This document shows, piece by piece, positions 51,715 through 60,599 of a stretch of 64,000 nucleotides of DNA. Origin of the DNA: BAIKAL-G1 sp943370385. GTDB taxonomy: Bacteria; Cyanobacteriota; Cyanobacteriia; PCC-6307; Cyanobiaceae. The position numbers and the translations under genes were made by a program. Below the pieces are notes generated by a model. It saw only the letters and a program-made list of their open reading frames with translations, did not search any database and had not been told where the DNA came from. How positions within the stretch are numbered: the first letter of the stretch is position 1; the number at the start of each line of letters is the position of its first letter. The stretch spans positions 54,364 to 118,363 of the forward strand of contig CALRQT020000010.1 of assembly GCA_943370385.1 (NCBI GenBank), in the 5' to 3' direction.

Positions 51715-51813
51715 TGGGGTGCTAGTGGTTTCGAAGTGCTCGCCGTGGCCCGGCAACTTGAGGGGCTTGTTATCCGTTCCTCTAGGTGTTAATCCGTTTT
51801 CTTAGCCCGGCTG

Positions 51814-52155
51814 CTACACAGCAAACATAGCCTGCAGAACACTGAGCAGCCCAACAAGCGTGTCTTCGTCCAGAAAGCCCAGTCTCTTAATCAGCCGATC
51901 ACGATCGACAGCCCTGATTTGATCAGCAACCACGTGACCATCCTTATCATCAAATTGGCAACGTACGCGGAAAGGATAGGGATACCCACCCGTTGTCAGT
52001 GGCGCAACGATCAAGGTGCGGAGATGGGCATTCAACTCATCTGGGGAGACGATAACGCAAGGCCTCGTTTTTCTGATTTCTGATCCTCGCGTGGGATTAA
52101 GGGAAACAAGATAGATATCACCCCTTGAGACACCTTCTTCTATCACCATGACCAC
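51814..52155 (-). CDS. mazF: MazF/PemK-family endoribonuclease toxin
   Basis: A 113-residue toxin. It has VSRGDIYLVSLNPTRGSEIRKTRPCVIVSPDELN (the conserved beta1-beta2 and Arg), LIVAPLTTGGYPYPFRVRC, and VVADQIRAVDRDRLIKRLG, matching MazF/PemK mRNA interferases. It overlaps the antitoxin gene by 13 nt. ATG at 52155 or 52149 is possible. Confidence 0.92.
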   Translation of the reverse strand: MVMVIEEGVSRGDIYLVSLNPTRGSEIRKTRPCVIVSPDELNAHLRTLIVAPLTTGGYPYPFRVRCQFDDKDGHVVADQIRAVDRDRLIKRLGFLDEDTLVGLLSVLQAMFAV

Positions 52156-52385
52156 TCTTCGTCGTCAAAACGGGTGCTGCCCATTGCATCGAGCAGTCCT
52201 TCTGGATCGAATGCTGCTGCCGCTTCTGCCCAGCCTGCCCTTGGATGGGCCGAGGGCCTGATCGTCAGCACGCCAGGCGCGGCCTCGATGTCGACCTCAT
52301 CCGCAAGCCCCGCAACCTCCAGCAATGGCTTCGTGAGACGGATGCCCCGGGAGTTCCCAATTTTGACCAGCTTCCCCCGAACCAT
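52143..52385 (-). CDS. mazE: MazE-like (AbrB-fold) antitoxin
   Basis: An 80-residue protein with an N-terminal swapped-hairpin DNA-binding domain (GKLVKIGNSRGIRLTKPLLEVAGL) and a flexible acidic/Trp-rich C-terminus (RFDDEEWSW) of the kind that docks into MazF. It is first in the mazEF operon and opposite in direction to the flanking kds genes. It probably autoregulates its own promoter. Confidence 0.9.
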   Translation of the reverse strand: MVRGKLVKIGNSRGIRLTKPLLEVAGLADEVDIEAAPGVLTIRPSAHPRAGWAEAAAAFDPEGLLDAMGSTRFDDEEWSW

Positions 52386-52497
52386 GGCGACCCCAGACAG
52401 GCGTGCTCACATTGTAGCCACCGCTGCCCCCCAGGCTTTGAGCCGCCTCCCGCTAGTGGCGCCATGATGCCCGCAGGCTGAACCCCCGAAGAACTCT

Positions 52498-53526
52498 ATG
52501 CATCAGGCCCCCGGCACCGCCCTTAGCCGCTGTCTGCAGCTGGAAGCCAGTGCCATTGTGACGGCCTCCGAACGGCTCGATCCAGGCCAAGTGGAGGCCG
52601 CGCTGGTCTTGCTCACCAGTTGCGCAGTCCGTAGGGGGAAGTTGGTGGTGAGTGGCGTTGGCAAGAGCGGCATCGTGGCCCGCAAGATCGCCGCCACCTT
52701 CTCCTCCCTCAGCCTCACGTCCGTCTTTCTCCATCCCGGCGACGCCCTGCACGGCGACATGGGCGTCGTGGCCACCGACGATGTGGTGCTGCTGCTCTCC
52801 AACAGCGGCGAAACCGAGGAACTCCTGGCGATCCTTCCCCACCTCCGCCGCCGCGGCACCGCCCGCATCGCCCTGGTGGGCCACCTCAACTCCAGCCTGG
52901 CCCTCCACTGCGATGTGGTGCTGGATGCCTCGGTGAATCGGGAGATTTGCCCCCTCAACCTCGCCCCCACCGCCAGCACCGCCGTGGCGATGGCGATCGG
53001 CGATGCCCTGGCGGCGGTCTGGATGGAGCGGGCCGGCATCTCCCCCCAAGACTTAGTCATCAACCACCCGGCCGGCGCCCTGGGGCGACGGCTCACCCTC
53101 ACCGTGGCCGATCTGATGGTGCCGGCGGCCGATCTGGCCCCCCTGGCACCGGAGGCGCCCTTGCCGGCGGTGATCGCCAATCTCACCTCCGGCAGCCGCA
53201 GCCTGGGCAGCCTCGGAGCCGCCTGGATGCATGCCGACCACGACCCCGACCGCCTGGCGGGTTTGATCACCGACGGGGATCTGCGCCGCTGCCTGCAGGG
53301 CCATGGAGCCGGCGACTGGACCCAGCTCACCGCCGCCTCGATGGCGACGCTGGATCCAATCACGGTGACACCGGACACGATGGCCGCCATGGCCCTTGAT
53401 CTGATGGAGCGCAACGGCAAACGCAAGATCTCGGTGCTACCCGTGGTTGATCCCGCCGAGCCCTGGCGTCTGCTGGGCCTGCTGCGCCTCCATGATCTGG
53501 TCCAAGCCGGACTGGGCAATCCATGA
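52498..53526 (+). CDS. kdsD: Arabinose-5-phosphate isomerase KdsD
   Basis: A 342-residue enzyme converting ribulose-5-P to arabinose-5-P, the first step of Kdo synthesis. The SIS domain has VSGVGKSGIVARKIAATFSS, HPGDALHGDMGVV and LLSNSGETEELLAI. Two CBS domains follow (VADLMV and SMATLDPITVTPDTMAAMALDLM). The start is the ATG at 52498. It overlaps kdsA by 4 nt (ATGA), so kdsD-kdsA-kdsC are translated as a unit. Confidence 0.94.
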   Translation: MHQAPGTALSRCLQLEASAIVTASERLDPGQVEAALVLLTSCAVRRGKLVVSGVGKSGIVARKIAATFSSLSLTSVFLHPGDALHGDMGVVATDDVVLLLSNSGETEELLAILPHLRRRGTARIALVGHLNSSLALHCDVVLDASVNREICPLNLAPTASTAVAMAIGDALAAVWMERAGISPQDLVINHPAGALGRRLTLTVADLMVPAADLAPLAPEAPLPAVIANLTSGSRSLGSLGAAWMHADHDPDRLAGLITDGDLRRCLQGHGAGDWTQLTAASMATLDPITVTPDTMAAMALDLMERNGKRKISVLPVVDPAEPWRLLGLLRLHDLVQAGLGNP

Positions 53527-54350
53527 GCCAGCCCCTGCGCCTGATCGCCGGCCCCTGCGTGATCGAAAGCCGCGACCTCGTGCTGCAGATCGCCGATCAG
53601 GTGGGCGACCTCTGCCAACGGCTCGGCATCGACTACGTGTTCAAGGCCAGCTTCGATAAGGCCAACCGCAGCTCGGGCCAGGCGTTCCGCGGGCCCGGGA
53701 CCGAGGAGGGCCTGGCGATTCTCCAGGAGGTGCGCGAGCGCTTCGCCCTGCCGGTGCTCACCGACATCCACGAAAGCCACCAGGCGGCAACGGCGGCCCA
53801 GGTGGTGGATGTGCTCCAGATTCCCGCCTACCTCTGCCGTCAGACCGATCTGCTCCAGGCCGCCGCCGAAGCGGTGGCGGGCAGCTCCCGGTGCGTGAAT
53901 GTGAAAAAGGGCCAGTTCCTGGCGCCCTGGGACATGGCCCAGGTGGTGGCGAAGCTGGCGGAATTCGGCCTGGAGCCCAGCAGTGGCAGGCTCTGGCTCA
54001 CCGAGCGGGGCTCCTGCTTCGGCTACAACACCCTGGTGGTGGATTACCGCAGCCTGCCCCAGCTGCAGGCGCTCGGCTGCCCCGTGATCTTCGATGCCAC
54101 CCATGCGGTACAGCAACCCGGCGGGCTAGGTAGCAGCTCCGGGGGCCAGCGGGAGTTCGTGGCCCCCCTGGCCCGGGCGGCCGTGGCGGTGGGGGTGGAT
54201 GGGCTTTTCCTGGAGGTGCACCCCGACCCCGACCAGGCCCTCAGCGACGGCCCCAACATGGTGCCGTTGCATCGGCTGGAGCCCCTGTTGCAGCAACTGC
54301 TCAGCCTGCGGGAAGCAATCGCTGGCGGTACTGCCGTGAGCACCCTTTGA
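53523..54350 (+). CDS. kdsA: Kdo-8-phosphate synthase KdsA (metal-dependent type)
   Basis: A 275-residue enzyme condensing PEP with arabinose-5-P. It has LIAGPCVIES, FKASFDKANRSS, ESHQAATAAQVVDVLQIPAYLCRQTDLL, FDATHAVQQPG and LFLEVHPDPDQALSDGPN. The Cys in AGPCVIES (residue 12), where E. coli KdsA has Asn, together with the His, Glu and Asp ligands, points to the metallo class. It overlaps kdsD and kdsC by 4 nt each. Confidence 0.95.
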   Translation: MSQPLRLIAGPCVIESRDLVLQIADQVGDLCQRLGIDYVFKASFDKANRSSGQAFRGPGTEEGLAILQEVRERFALPVLTDIHESHQAATAAQVVDVLQIPAYLCRQTDLLQAAAEAVAGSSRCVNVKKGQFLAPWDMAQVVAKLAEFGLEPSSGRLWLTERGSCFGYNTLVVDYRSLPQLQALGCPVIFDATHAVQQPGGLGSSSGGQREFVAPLARAAVAVGVDGLFLEVHPDPDQALSDGPNMVPLHRLEPLLQQLLSLREAIAGGTAVSTL

Positions 54351-54913
54351 ACATCCCGGCCCTCTCCTCTTCCCTGCGACGCCGGCTCCTCAACCCCCGG
54401 CTGCGCCGGATCCGCCTGGTGGTCTGCGATGTCGATGGCGTGCTCACCGACGGCGGGTTGTTTTACGACGAAGACGGAAAGGTGGTGAAGCGCTTCGATG
54501 GGCGCGATGGGCTGGCCGTGCGCATGTTGCAGCAGGCCGGCATCACCGTGGCCCTGCTCAGCGGTGGCCGGGGCGGCGCCACCGAGCAGCGGGCCCGCCA
54601 CCTCGACATCCATCACTGCCGGGTGGGGGTGGGCAACAAACGCGCCGGCCTCGAGGAGCTGCGCCAGGAGCTGGCCATGGGCCGCGAGCAGACCGCCTTC
54701 CTCGGCGACGACCTCAACGACCTCGTCGTCCGTCCGGCCACCGGGCTCTTGATCACCCCAGCCGATGCGGCCCCGGGCCTGCGCCGCCAGGCCGACTGGA
54801 TCCTGCGCCGCCGCGGCGGCGATGGCGCCCTGCGCGAATTCAGCGAAGTCCTGCTCGCTAGCCAAGGCTGGTTGCGGGGGTTTGAAACATCTGGGGTCGG
54901 AACCGCCAACTGA
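54347..54913 (+). CDS. kdsC: Kdo-8-phosphate phosphatase KdsC
   Basis: A 188-residue HAD-superfamily phosphatase. Motif I is VVCDVDGVLTDGGLFY, motif II is in ALLSGGRG, and motif IV is AFLGDDLNDL. The C0-type subfamily length fits KdsC. It frees Kdo for KdsB. The start is a TTG that overlaps the kdsA stop (TTGA), the last gene of the operon. Confidence 0.93.
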   Translation: MNIPALSSSLRRRLLNPRLRRIRLVVCDVDGVLTDGGLFYDEDGKVVKRFDGRDGLAVRMLQQAGITVALLSGGRGGATEQRARHLDIHHCRVGVGNKRAGLEELRQELAMGREQTAFLGDDLNDLVVRPATGLLITPADAAPGLRRQADWILRRRGGDGALREFSEVLLASQGWLRGFETSGVGTAN

Positions 54914-55221
54914 AACTCCAAGCCGACATAAGCCGCAACCATCCAGCCATCCCTCAGCGCCCTTCCTGCCTGTACTCCCGCCAGCCCCGCCAGCGCTACC
55001 CACAGGTTAACGATGCAGGCAGGCGGCCGGATCATGGCCCTTGGCCCGCACCCCAGTCGCCGTGGCGTCAGCTCAGGCCGGCAGTTGGACCAGGGACGTT
55101 TACCCAGCGGGCTGCTCGAGCTAAAGCACATCTAGTCACAACTGGCCGTCATTGAGGCACATCTCAGGCGCATCTGGAGCAAAACAGGCCGCTACCTTGC
55201 CCAGGTCTCCCCGAAGCGACC
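54914..55221. other. Spacer between the Kdo operon and the RTX gene
   Basis: About 308 bases. On the minus strand, 54900-55025 reads a hydrophobic NLWVALAGLAGVQAGRALRDGWMVAAYVG stretch that could be a fragment of a small membrane protein, but no clean start or end supports it. No terminator hairpin with a T-run is evident. Confidence 0.4.
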
Positions 55222-56592
55222 ATGGCCTCCGTAGTCCTACCCCCTGTCATCGAGCCCCTGAAGGCCCTGCCGATTGTCGAAGCAATCCCAACCAGAAAAT
55301 CTCCGGTTCTGGTGAATCTGATCGGCACCGAGGCTGCAGACACCCTCTACGGCAACAAGGACAACAACATCTATTTGGCTGGCGCCGGTGCTGACCTGAT
55401 CAATGGCTCTGCCGGCAATGACAGCCTCAGTGGCGGCTCAGGAATCGACACCCTGGACTATTCAGGGCTAAATGCTGACATCACCTTCTCCAGGGGCGGG
55501 GTGATCACAAAATCCGGGGGCCTGGGCGTTGACAGCATCGCCGCCTTTGATATTGAAGTGATCAAGGGCAATGCCAATCGCATCAACACGATTGACGGCA
55601 GCGGCGGCACAACCGCAGCCATCAACGTGGATCTCTCAACCAATTCCCTTGAAATTACCGGGCTGCCCGTGATTGGCAGCGCCAAGCTCACGGTCGTCAA
55701 CTTCAGCAATGTCAATGGCTCTGAAAATAATGATGTGATCCTTGGCGATGCCAAGGCCAACACCCTCAACGGCGCTGGCGGGAACGACACCATCTCCGGC
55801 GGCGGCGGCGACGATCTCTTGCTCGGATCGAGCGGCACCGATGTCTACCGGGGCGGCGCAGGCGCCGACACCCTCAGCTATGAAGCCCTCGCCGGTGGGG
55901 TGACGCTCGTGCGGGGGGGCACGATCATCAAGGCCGATGGCTCGGTGGACACGATCGCTGATTTTTCCGTCGAAACCATCGTCGGCACCAAGGGTGCTGT
56001 GAACACGATTGACGGCTCCACGGGCGTAACGGCAGCCCTCAACGTGAATCTCTCTAGCGGGAATTTAACAATTACGGGCCTGCCCTTTATCGGCACCGCC
56101 GCCCTCACGGTCAAAAACTTCACCGATGTCAAAGGTTCTGAGAACGCCGATCTGATCACCGGCGACCTTGGCGCCAATCGCTTGCTCGGCAATGGGGGCA
56201 ACGACATCCTCACGGGCCTGGGCGGCAAGGACATCCTCACCGGTGGCGCTGGCGCCGACACCTTTGTGTTCGGCTATGGCGATTCGCTGCTGAGTGGCTT
56301 TGACCAGATCACGGATTTGGCGATTGGGGTTGATTCCATCGATGGCTGGGCCGCAACGGCCGTGAAAGGTGTCGGCAGGGCCACAAGCCTCAATGCCAAC
56401 GATCTCGGCAAGGTGCTGTTTGGCAACAACTTCCTGGCCAATGGCGCTGCCGCCTTCGTGGTGGGATCCACGGGCGGAGATCGCACCTTCCTGGCCCTTA
56501 ATGATTCCCAGCTGGGCTTCCAGGCGGGAAAAGACCTGATCGTTGAAATCACCGGCTATACGGGCAGCCTCAGCAATTTGGCGATTGTCTGA
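55222..56592 (+). CDS. RTX calcium-binding repeat protein with duplicated module
   Basis: A 456-residue, acidic, Gly/Asp-rich protein. Nonapeptide repeats (GNDTISGGGGDDLLLG and GGNDILTGLGGKDILTGGAGADTFVFG) bind calcium in a beta-roll. Two about 125-residue modules, starting with TLDYSGLNADITFSRGG and TLSYEALAGGVTLVRGG, each continue with an xNTIDGSxGxTAAxNVxLS block and an xITGLPxIG-x-A-x-LTVxNF block. It lacks a signal peptide, as expected for type I secretion. The last 60 residues (DLIVEITGYTGSLSNLAIV) are likely the secretion signal. No transporter is adjacent. Confidence 0.87.
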   Translation: MASVVLPPVIEPLKALPIVEAIPTRKSPVLVNLIGTEAADTLYGNKDNNIYLAGAGADLINGSAGNDSLSGGSGIDTLDYSGLNADITFSRGGVITKSGGLGVDSIAAFDIEVIKGNANRINTIDGSGGTTAAINVDLSTNSLEITGLPVIGSAKLTVVNFSNVNGSENNDVILGDAKANTLNGAGGNDTISGGGGDDLLLGSSGTDVYRGGAGADTLSYEALAGGVTLVRGGTIIKADGSVDTIADFSVETIVGTKGAVNTIDGSTGVTAALNVNLSSGNLTITGLPFIGTAALTVKNFTDVKGSENADLITGDLGANRLLGNGGNDILTGLGGKDILTGGAGADTFVFGYGDSLLSGFDQITDLAIGVDSIDGWAATAVKGVGRATSLNANDLGKVLFGNNFLANGAAAFVVGSTGGDRTFLALNDSQLGFQAGKDLIVEITGYTGSLSNLAIV

Positions 56593-56602
56593 TGGCTCTG
56601 AC

Positions 56603-56661
56603 GGGTCCGGCCCTCTCCCTAGGCGCGTTCCTCCGGGAACAAGCCAGGAAGGGCCGGACCC
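56603..56661 (+). terminator. 12-bp inverted repeat downstream of the RTX gene
   Basis: Arms GGGTCCGGCCCT (56603-56614) and AGGGCCGGACCC (56650-56661) pair perfectly across a 35-nt loop, starting 10 nt after the stop codon. There is no T-run, so a strong terminator is not certain. Confidence 0.5.
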
Positions 56662-56836
56662 CATTCACGGCAAAATCGGGCTCCGGCCCAGCCCAATCAA
56701 GTCATCAAAAGCCCCCTGGACTCTCCAAAGTCAGGGTTGGCTTGGTCGCTCTCCGAAGCACCACTCTGCCTAGCGTCATACTTCTGGCCATGGGCGTAGG
56801 GCAAGGCACCGAGCCCCTTTGCCGGGCTTTCGCTCC

Positions 56837-57244
56837 ATGGCCAAGATCCGCTTTCTCGACCGCATCCGCCAAAGCGGTTACCTGGTGCCCGCAGCCCTCA
56901 CGGGCTACCTCTGGTTGAAGGGCGGCTGGCCCGAGCTCCCAGGCCTGAGCTGCCCGCTGCGAGCCCTCACCGGCATCCCTTGCCCCACCTGCTTCCTGAC
57001 CCGGGCCACCTGCGCCAGCCTGCGGGGCGATTGGCACCAGGCCCTAGGCCTGCACGCCTTTGGCCCCCTAGTTGCCACGGCCCTGATCCTGTGGAGCGTG
57101 CAGGCGATCCGCCGGCGAAAGTTCTATCCCCAGGGCCTGGAGGCCTGGCATTTGGTTGTGGTTGTGCTGGCCCTTGTCGCCTACTGGGCGGCCCGCATGG
57201 GGCTCACCTATGGCCTGGGGCTCCAGGCGTTCCCCAGCGGGTGA
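56837..57244 (+). CDS. DUF2752 membrane protein
   Basis: About 135 residues from the ATG at 56837 (a TTG at 56819 is an alternative). The family motif is CPLRALTGIPCPTCFLTRATCASLRGDWHQALGLHAFGPL with four Cys, followed by two transmembrane helices (LVATALILWSVQ and LVVVVLALVAYWAARM). The function of DUF2752 is unknown. It is convergent with the first gene of the second paralog array. Confidence 0.82.
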   Translation: MAKIRFLDRIRQSGYLVPAALTGYLWLKGGWPELPGLSCPLRALTGIPCPTCFLTRATCASLRGDWHQALGLHAFGPLVATALILWSVQAIRRRKFYPQGLEAWHLVVVVLALVAYWAARMGLTYGLGLQAFPSG

Positions 57245-57327
57245 GACCGGCGCCCACGCACGCGGCAATCAGGTGATGTCGAGACGCGATCCATTCCAAT
57301 GGCAAGCCACCCTGGCCGGGTGGATGA

Positions 57328-58026
57328 TCAGGAGAGGATCCCTTTGTGGTAGGCAACATTCTGAATGTAGAAACTGGCAACGGCAGGGGCCACCAACAGA
57401 CCGAAGCCGCAGGTGCAGATCGTCACAACCACCACCACCAAGCCAGCCAGCAGCTCAATCCCCACGAAGGCCCAGCCGTTTTCAGAGCCATACACCGCCT
57501 GAAAGGAGGAACTGAAGGCATCCAAGATCGGCATGTCGGTTGTGAAAATCTTGTTCACAAAAACCGGGGTCACCAGGGCCACCGCGATGCCGGGCAAGAA
57601 GCAGGCCAAGAAGCCACTCACCGAAACAACGGTGAACAAAATCCCAGCCAACAGATAGCGCCAGGGATTTGCAAGCAGAACCTGGAAGGAACGATTCACC
57701 GTGATTGTTTCGCCAGACACGCAATACAGTGCCGGCACTGCCGCAAAAAGAACAGCAACCAGATTGGAGATAATTGAAAAGGGGATCTGACCAAGTTGTC
57801 CAAGCACGAGGCCGAGAGTTGTCGTCGTATTGCCTGCGATCGCACTGCCAAGGCCCACCCCCGAAAGACTGTTGCCAACCACCGTGAACAGCAATTGGGC
57901 TCCCATCCCCAGGACCGCAAAAATTGCCGTAATAATCCAGATGATCAAAATGGTGGGGATGTGGGCAACAAACGCTTCCCAGGCTTTGTTCAAGGTGGGT
58001 TGTTCGTAGGCAATCGGAGCGGCCAC
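57328..58026 (-). CDS. Multi-span membrane protein, paralog B1
   Basis: About 232 residues from a GTG that aligns with the start of B2 and B3 (VAAPIAYEQPTLNKAWEAFVAHIPT). It has about five helices, a conserved PALYCVSGETITVNRSFQVLLANPWRYLLAGI segment, and a C-terminus ending ASFYIQNVAYHKGILS. The shared AFVAHxPT start and FxIxNxAxxxGxL tail define family B. Function unknown. It is the most diverged of the three. Confidence 0.74.
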   Translation of the reverse strand: MAAPIAYEQPTLNKAWEAFVAHIPTILIIWIITAIFAVLGMGAQLLFTVVGNSLSGVGLGSAIAGNTTTTLGLVLGQLGQIPFSIISNLVAVLFAAVPALYCVSGETITVNRSFQVLLANPWRYLLAGILFTVVSVSGFLACFLPGIAVALVTPVFVNKIFTTDMPILDAFSSSFQAVYGSENGWAFVGIELLAGLVVVVVTICTCGFGLLVAPAVASFYIQNVAYHKGILS

Positions 58027-58175
58027 AATAGTAGAGTGAACTGAGGGTAAATTTAGGGCGGGCAGCTGGGTTCGGCAAGTCCTAGAAACGGAACCACCAT
58101 CGAAAGGTGTCACGGCCTACGGCCCCCGGAGCGCCAACAGGGCTCCAGTCCCCTTGCTTGCAGCAGCGGAGCGCC

Positions 58176-58226
58176 ATGGAGTGCAACCCTGGCTAAGGCT
58201 GGAGCGCACGGTCCGCTCGGCGACCA
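58176..58226 (-). pseudogene. Fossil 5' end of the thioesterase gene (older copy)
   Basis: The plus-strand reading ATGGAGTGCAACCCTGGCTAA-GCTGGAGCGCACGGTCCGCT aligns with the first codons of the thioesterase gene at 60600, with an indel and stops. It is more degraded than the copy at 59346. Coding sense is plus; it lies in the spacer between paralogs B1 and B2. Confidence 0.75.
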
Positions 58227-58440
58227 GAATGGAGCGGGGCCAAAACCAAAGCCAGCAAACGACAACGGATCGAACCCGGTTAGGTCTAACCATGGCCCTG
58301 GAGTTGCCGGCCATGGGGCCAGGGGTTGCTGCCACCCCGATCTGCCACCCCGATCATTGGGAGCGGTGGGCCAATCCCCCAAATTGGCAGTACATCAAGG
58401 CATGCCCAAGGAACAATCGCAAGGGATTTGCAGGAGGCAA

Positions 58441-59211
58441 TCAGCGGAGCACGCCCTGGCGATGGGCTGTATTTTGAATATAAAAGCTGGCAACGGCAAA
58501 GGCGATCCAAAAAATAATTTTCAAGCCCTCGATTACGACCATTTTGACCAAGGGACTCACGTACAAGTACAGCCCTAGATCCATCCGAGCGACAAAAATC
58601 AATAAAAGGGCAGGAACCAATAAAATGGCAATCACCAATAGCTCTATGACAACAAAATCAAGGCCACGCTTAGAGCCATAGACCGCCTTAAACGAGGAGC
58701 CAAAGGCAGCAAAGATCGTCAGATCAGTCGTGAAGACCTTCGCGGCATAGACCGGTCCCATCAAGAGAACAACCACACCCGGCCACCAGCACAGAAAAAG
58801 CCCGAAGATGGAAATGACTTGAAAAAAGATACCCGCCATCAGATAGCGCCAGGGACGCCTAAACAGAGCTCCAAATGCACGCCCAATAGAGACTGACTTC
58901 CCAGTTTCAAAATACAAAACAGGCACAACTGCAACATAAGCAAGTGGCAATGCAGAGAGCATCATTAAGGGCACGCTGACCAGTCCAACCAACCAAAAGC
59001 CATGAGACAAGAACCAAGAACTGGCATTATCGGCGCTACCCAGGATGGCCGGAGACATAGCCATGCTGTAAAAAATCTTCGCCCCTAGGCCCCCTAACAC
59101 GCTAAGACCCCCTGCGGTGATCCGAATGACAAAGAGGGTGGGGAGATGGGCGACAAACGCACCCCAGGCCTTCCTCATGGTGGGTTGTTCGTAGGCAATC
59201 GGCGCGGCCAC
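58441..59211 (-). CDS. Multi-span membrane protein, paralog B2
   Basis: A 256-residue protein from a GTG at 59211. It shares APIAYEQPTMRKAWGAFVAHLPTLFVIRITAGGL with B3, RPWRYLMAGIFFQVI in the middle, and a C-terminal VASFYIQNTAHRQGVLR. The cytoplasmic-like loop VLYFETGKSVSIGRAFGALF is nearly the same in B3. It has about five transmembrane helices. Function unknown. Confidence 0.78.
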   Translation of the reverse strand: MAAPIAYEQPTMRKAWGAFVAHLPTLFVIRITAGGLSVLGGLGAKIFYSMAMSPAILGSADNASSWFLSHGFWLVGLVSVPLMMLSALPLAYVAVVPVLYFETGKSVSIGRAFGALFRRPWRYLMAGIFFQVISIFGLFLCWWPGVVVLLMGPVYAAKVFTTDLTIFAAFGSSFKAVYGSKRGLDFVVIELLVIAILLVPALLLIFVARMDLGLYLYVSPLVKMVVIEGLKIIFWIAFAVASFYIQNTAHRQGVLR

Positions 59212-59345
59212 TATCCAGGTGCGAACTGGGCGAAAGCTAGGGGATCCGCAGGGTTCTGCAACCGATCACGGTTGAAACAACACCATAAGAGCCCTCTTGG
59301 GGGCCAACATGGCTCCATGTTCCCTAGCTAGCAGCACGGAGAGGA

Positions 59346-59402
59346 ATGGAGGACCCAAACTGGCTAAAGCTTGAGCGCACGGTCCGCTTCGACGACACCT
59401 GA
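59346..59402 (+). pseudogene. Fossil 5' end of the thioesterase gene (18 codons)
   Basis: It reads MEDPNWLKLERTVRFDDT and then a stop, versus MEVPNWLKLERTVRFGDT in the true gene at 60600. The upstream leader (gctagcagcac-ggagagga) is also shared. This fragment was left when the B2/B3 unit was duplicated. Confidence 0.9.
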
Positions 59403-59639
59403 TCGAACCCTGTCGGCCATGGCCATGGGGTTGCGGGCCATGGGGTCCGCGGTGACTGCCACCCTGATCATCGGGAACCACAGCCCTGTTCCACACAACT
59501 GAAGCCCTGGCACCTGGCTTAGAGGCCTGGGACCCTGTGGCCTAAGGGGAATTCGATTGGGCCTCAAGCATCGGTAGTTCAAGCCTTTGCGGGTAAGCAC
59601 GGGCGGCTCAACAATTTGCGCCTAGGCATGGCCAGGCTC

Positions 59640-59663
59640 CTGGGCATCTGGGCATCTGGGCAT
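59640..59663. repeat. Three copies of an 8-bp unit (ctgggcat)
   Basis: A short tandem repeat in the spacer of the B2/B3 array, absent from the matching spacer near 58390. Probably slippage. Confidence 0.6.
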
Positions 59664-59708
59664 CCAGGCATGCCTAAGCGACGATCGCAAGGGATTGGCA
59701 GGAGGCAA

Positions 59709-60464
59709 TCAGCGGAGCACGCCCTGGCGATGGGCTGTATTTTGAATGTAAAAGCTGGCAACGGGAAGGGCGATGCAAGAAATAATATTTAAGCCCAAGA
59801 TTACGACCGGGGGACTCACGTACGAGTACAGGCCGAAATCCGCCCGAGAGATAACACGAACCAATAAGGCGATAGGAACCAATAAAATAGCAATCACCAA
59901 TAGCTCTATGATAACAAAAGACCGGCCACGCTTAGAGCCATAGACCGCCTGAAACGAGGACCCAAAGGCAGCAAAGATCGTCACATCAGTTGTGAAGATC
60001 TTGGTGACATAGACCGGACCCAGCAAGAGAACAACCACACCCGGCAAGATGCACAGAAACAGTCCGAAGGTAAAAATGACTTGAAAAAAGATACCCGCCA
60101 ACAGATAGCGCCAGGGGCGCCCAAATAGGGCTCCAAATGCACGCCGAATAGAGACCGCCTTCCCGGTCTCATAATATAAAACAGGCACTACAACAACTAA
60201 AACTCCTACTAACTCTGAGAGCGCAAAAAAGAAGAGCAGCTGAGCCAGTACAATCAACCCAAAGCCTTGAGACAAGAGCAAAGAACTGGCATTATCGGCG
60301 CTACCCAGGATGCCCGAAAACATAGCCATGCTTGCAATCAAGGGCCCTAAGACGTAAAGCCCCCCTGCGGTGATCCAAACGACCAAGAGGGTGGGGAGAT
60401 GGGCGACAAACGCACCCCAGGCCTTCATTAAGGTAGGTTGTTCGTAGGCAATCGGCGCGGCCAC
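59709..60464 (-). CDS. Multi-span membrane protein, paralog B3
   Basis: About 251 residues from the GTG at 60464 (APIAYEQPTLMKAWGAFVAHLPTLLVVWITAGGL). The open frame extends to 60590, but the conserved GTG is shared with B1 and B2. It has about five transmembrane helices, PVLYYETGKAVSIRRAFGALFGRPWRYLLAGIFFQ and the tail ASFYIQNTAHRQGVLR. It is the closest paralog of B2. The gene is divergent from the thioesterase, with a 135-nt leader between them. Confidence 0.78.
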   Translation of the reverse strand: MAAPIAYEQPTLMKAWGAFVAHLPTLLVVWITAGGLYVLGPLIASMAMFSGILGSADNASSLLLSQGFGLIVLAQLLFFFALSELVGVLVVVVPVLYYETGKAVSIRRAFGALFGRPWRYLLAGIFFQVIFTFGLFLCILPGVVVLLLGPVYVTKIFTTDVTIFAAFGSSFQAVYGSKRGRSFVIIELLVIAILLVPIALLVRVISRADFGLYSYVSPPVVILGLNIISCIALPVASFYIQNTAHRQGVLR

Positions 60465-60599
60465 TATCCAGGTGCGAACTGGGCGAAAGCTAGGGGATCC
60501 GCAAGGTTCTGCAACCGATCTCGGTTGAAGCAACACCGCAAGGGCCCCCTCGGGGGCCAACATGGCTCCATGTTCCCTAGCTAGCAGCACCGGAGAGGA

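Noticed and set aside
52503..54116. Minus-strand frame of 537 codons across kdsD and kdsA
   Set aside because: Antisense to two well-supported enzymes with overlapping starts; composition is typical of shadow frames.
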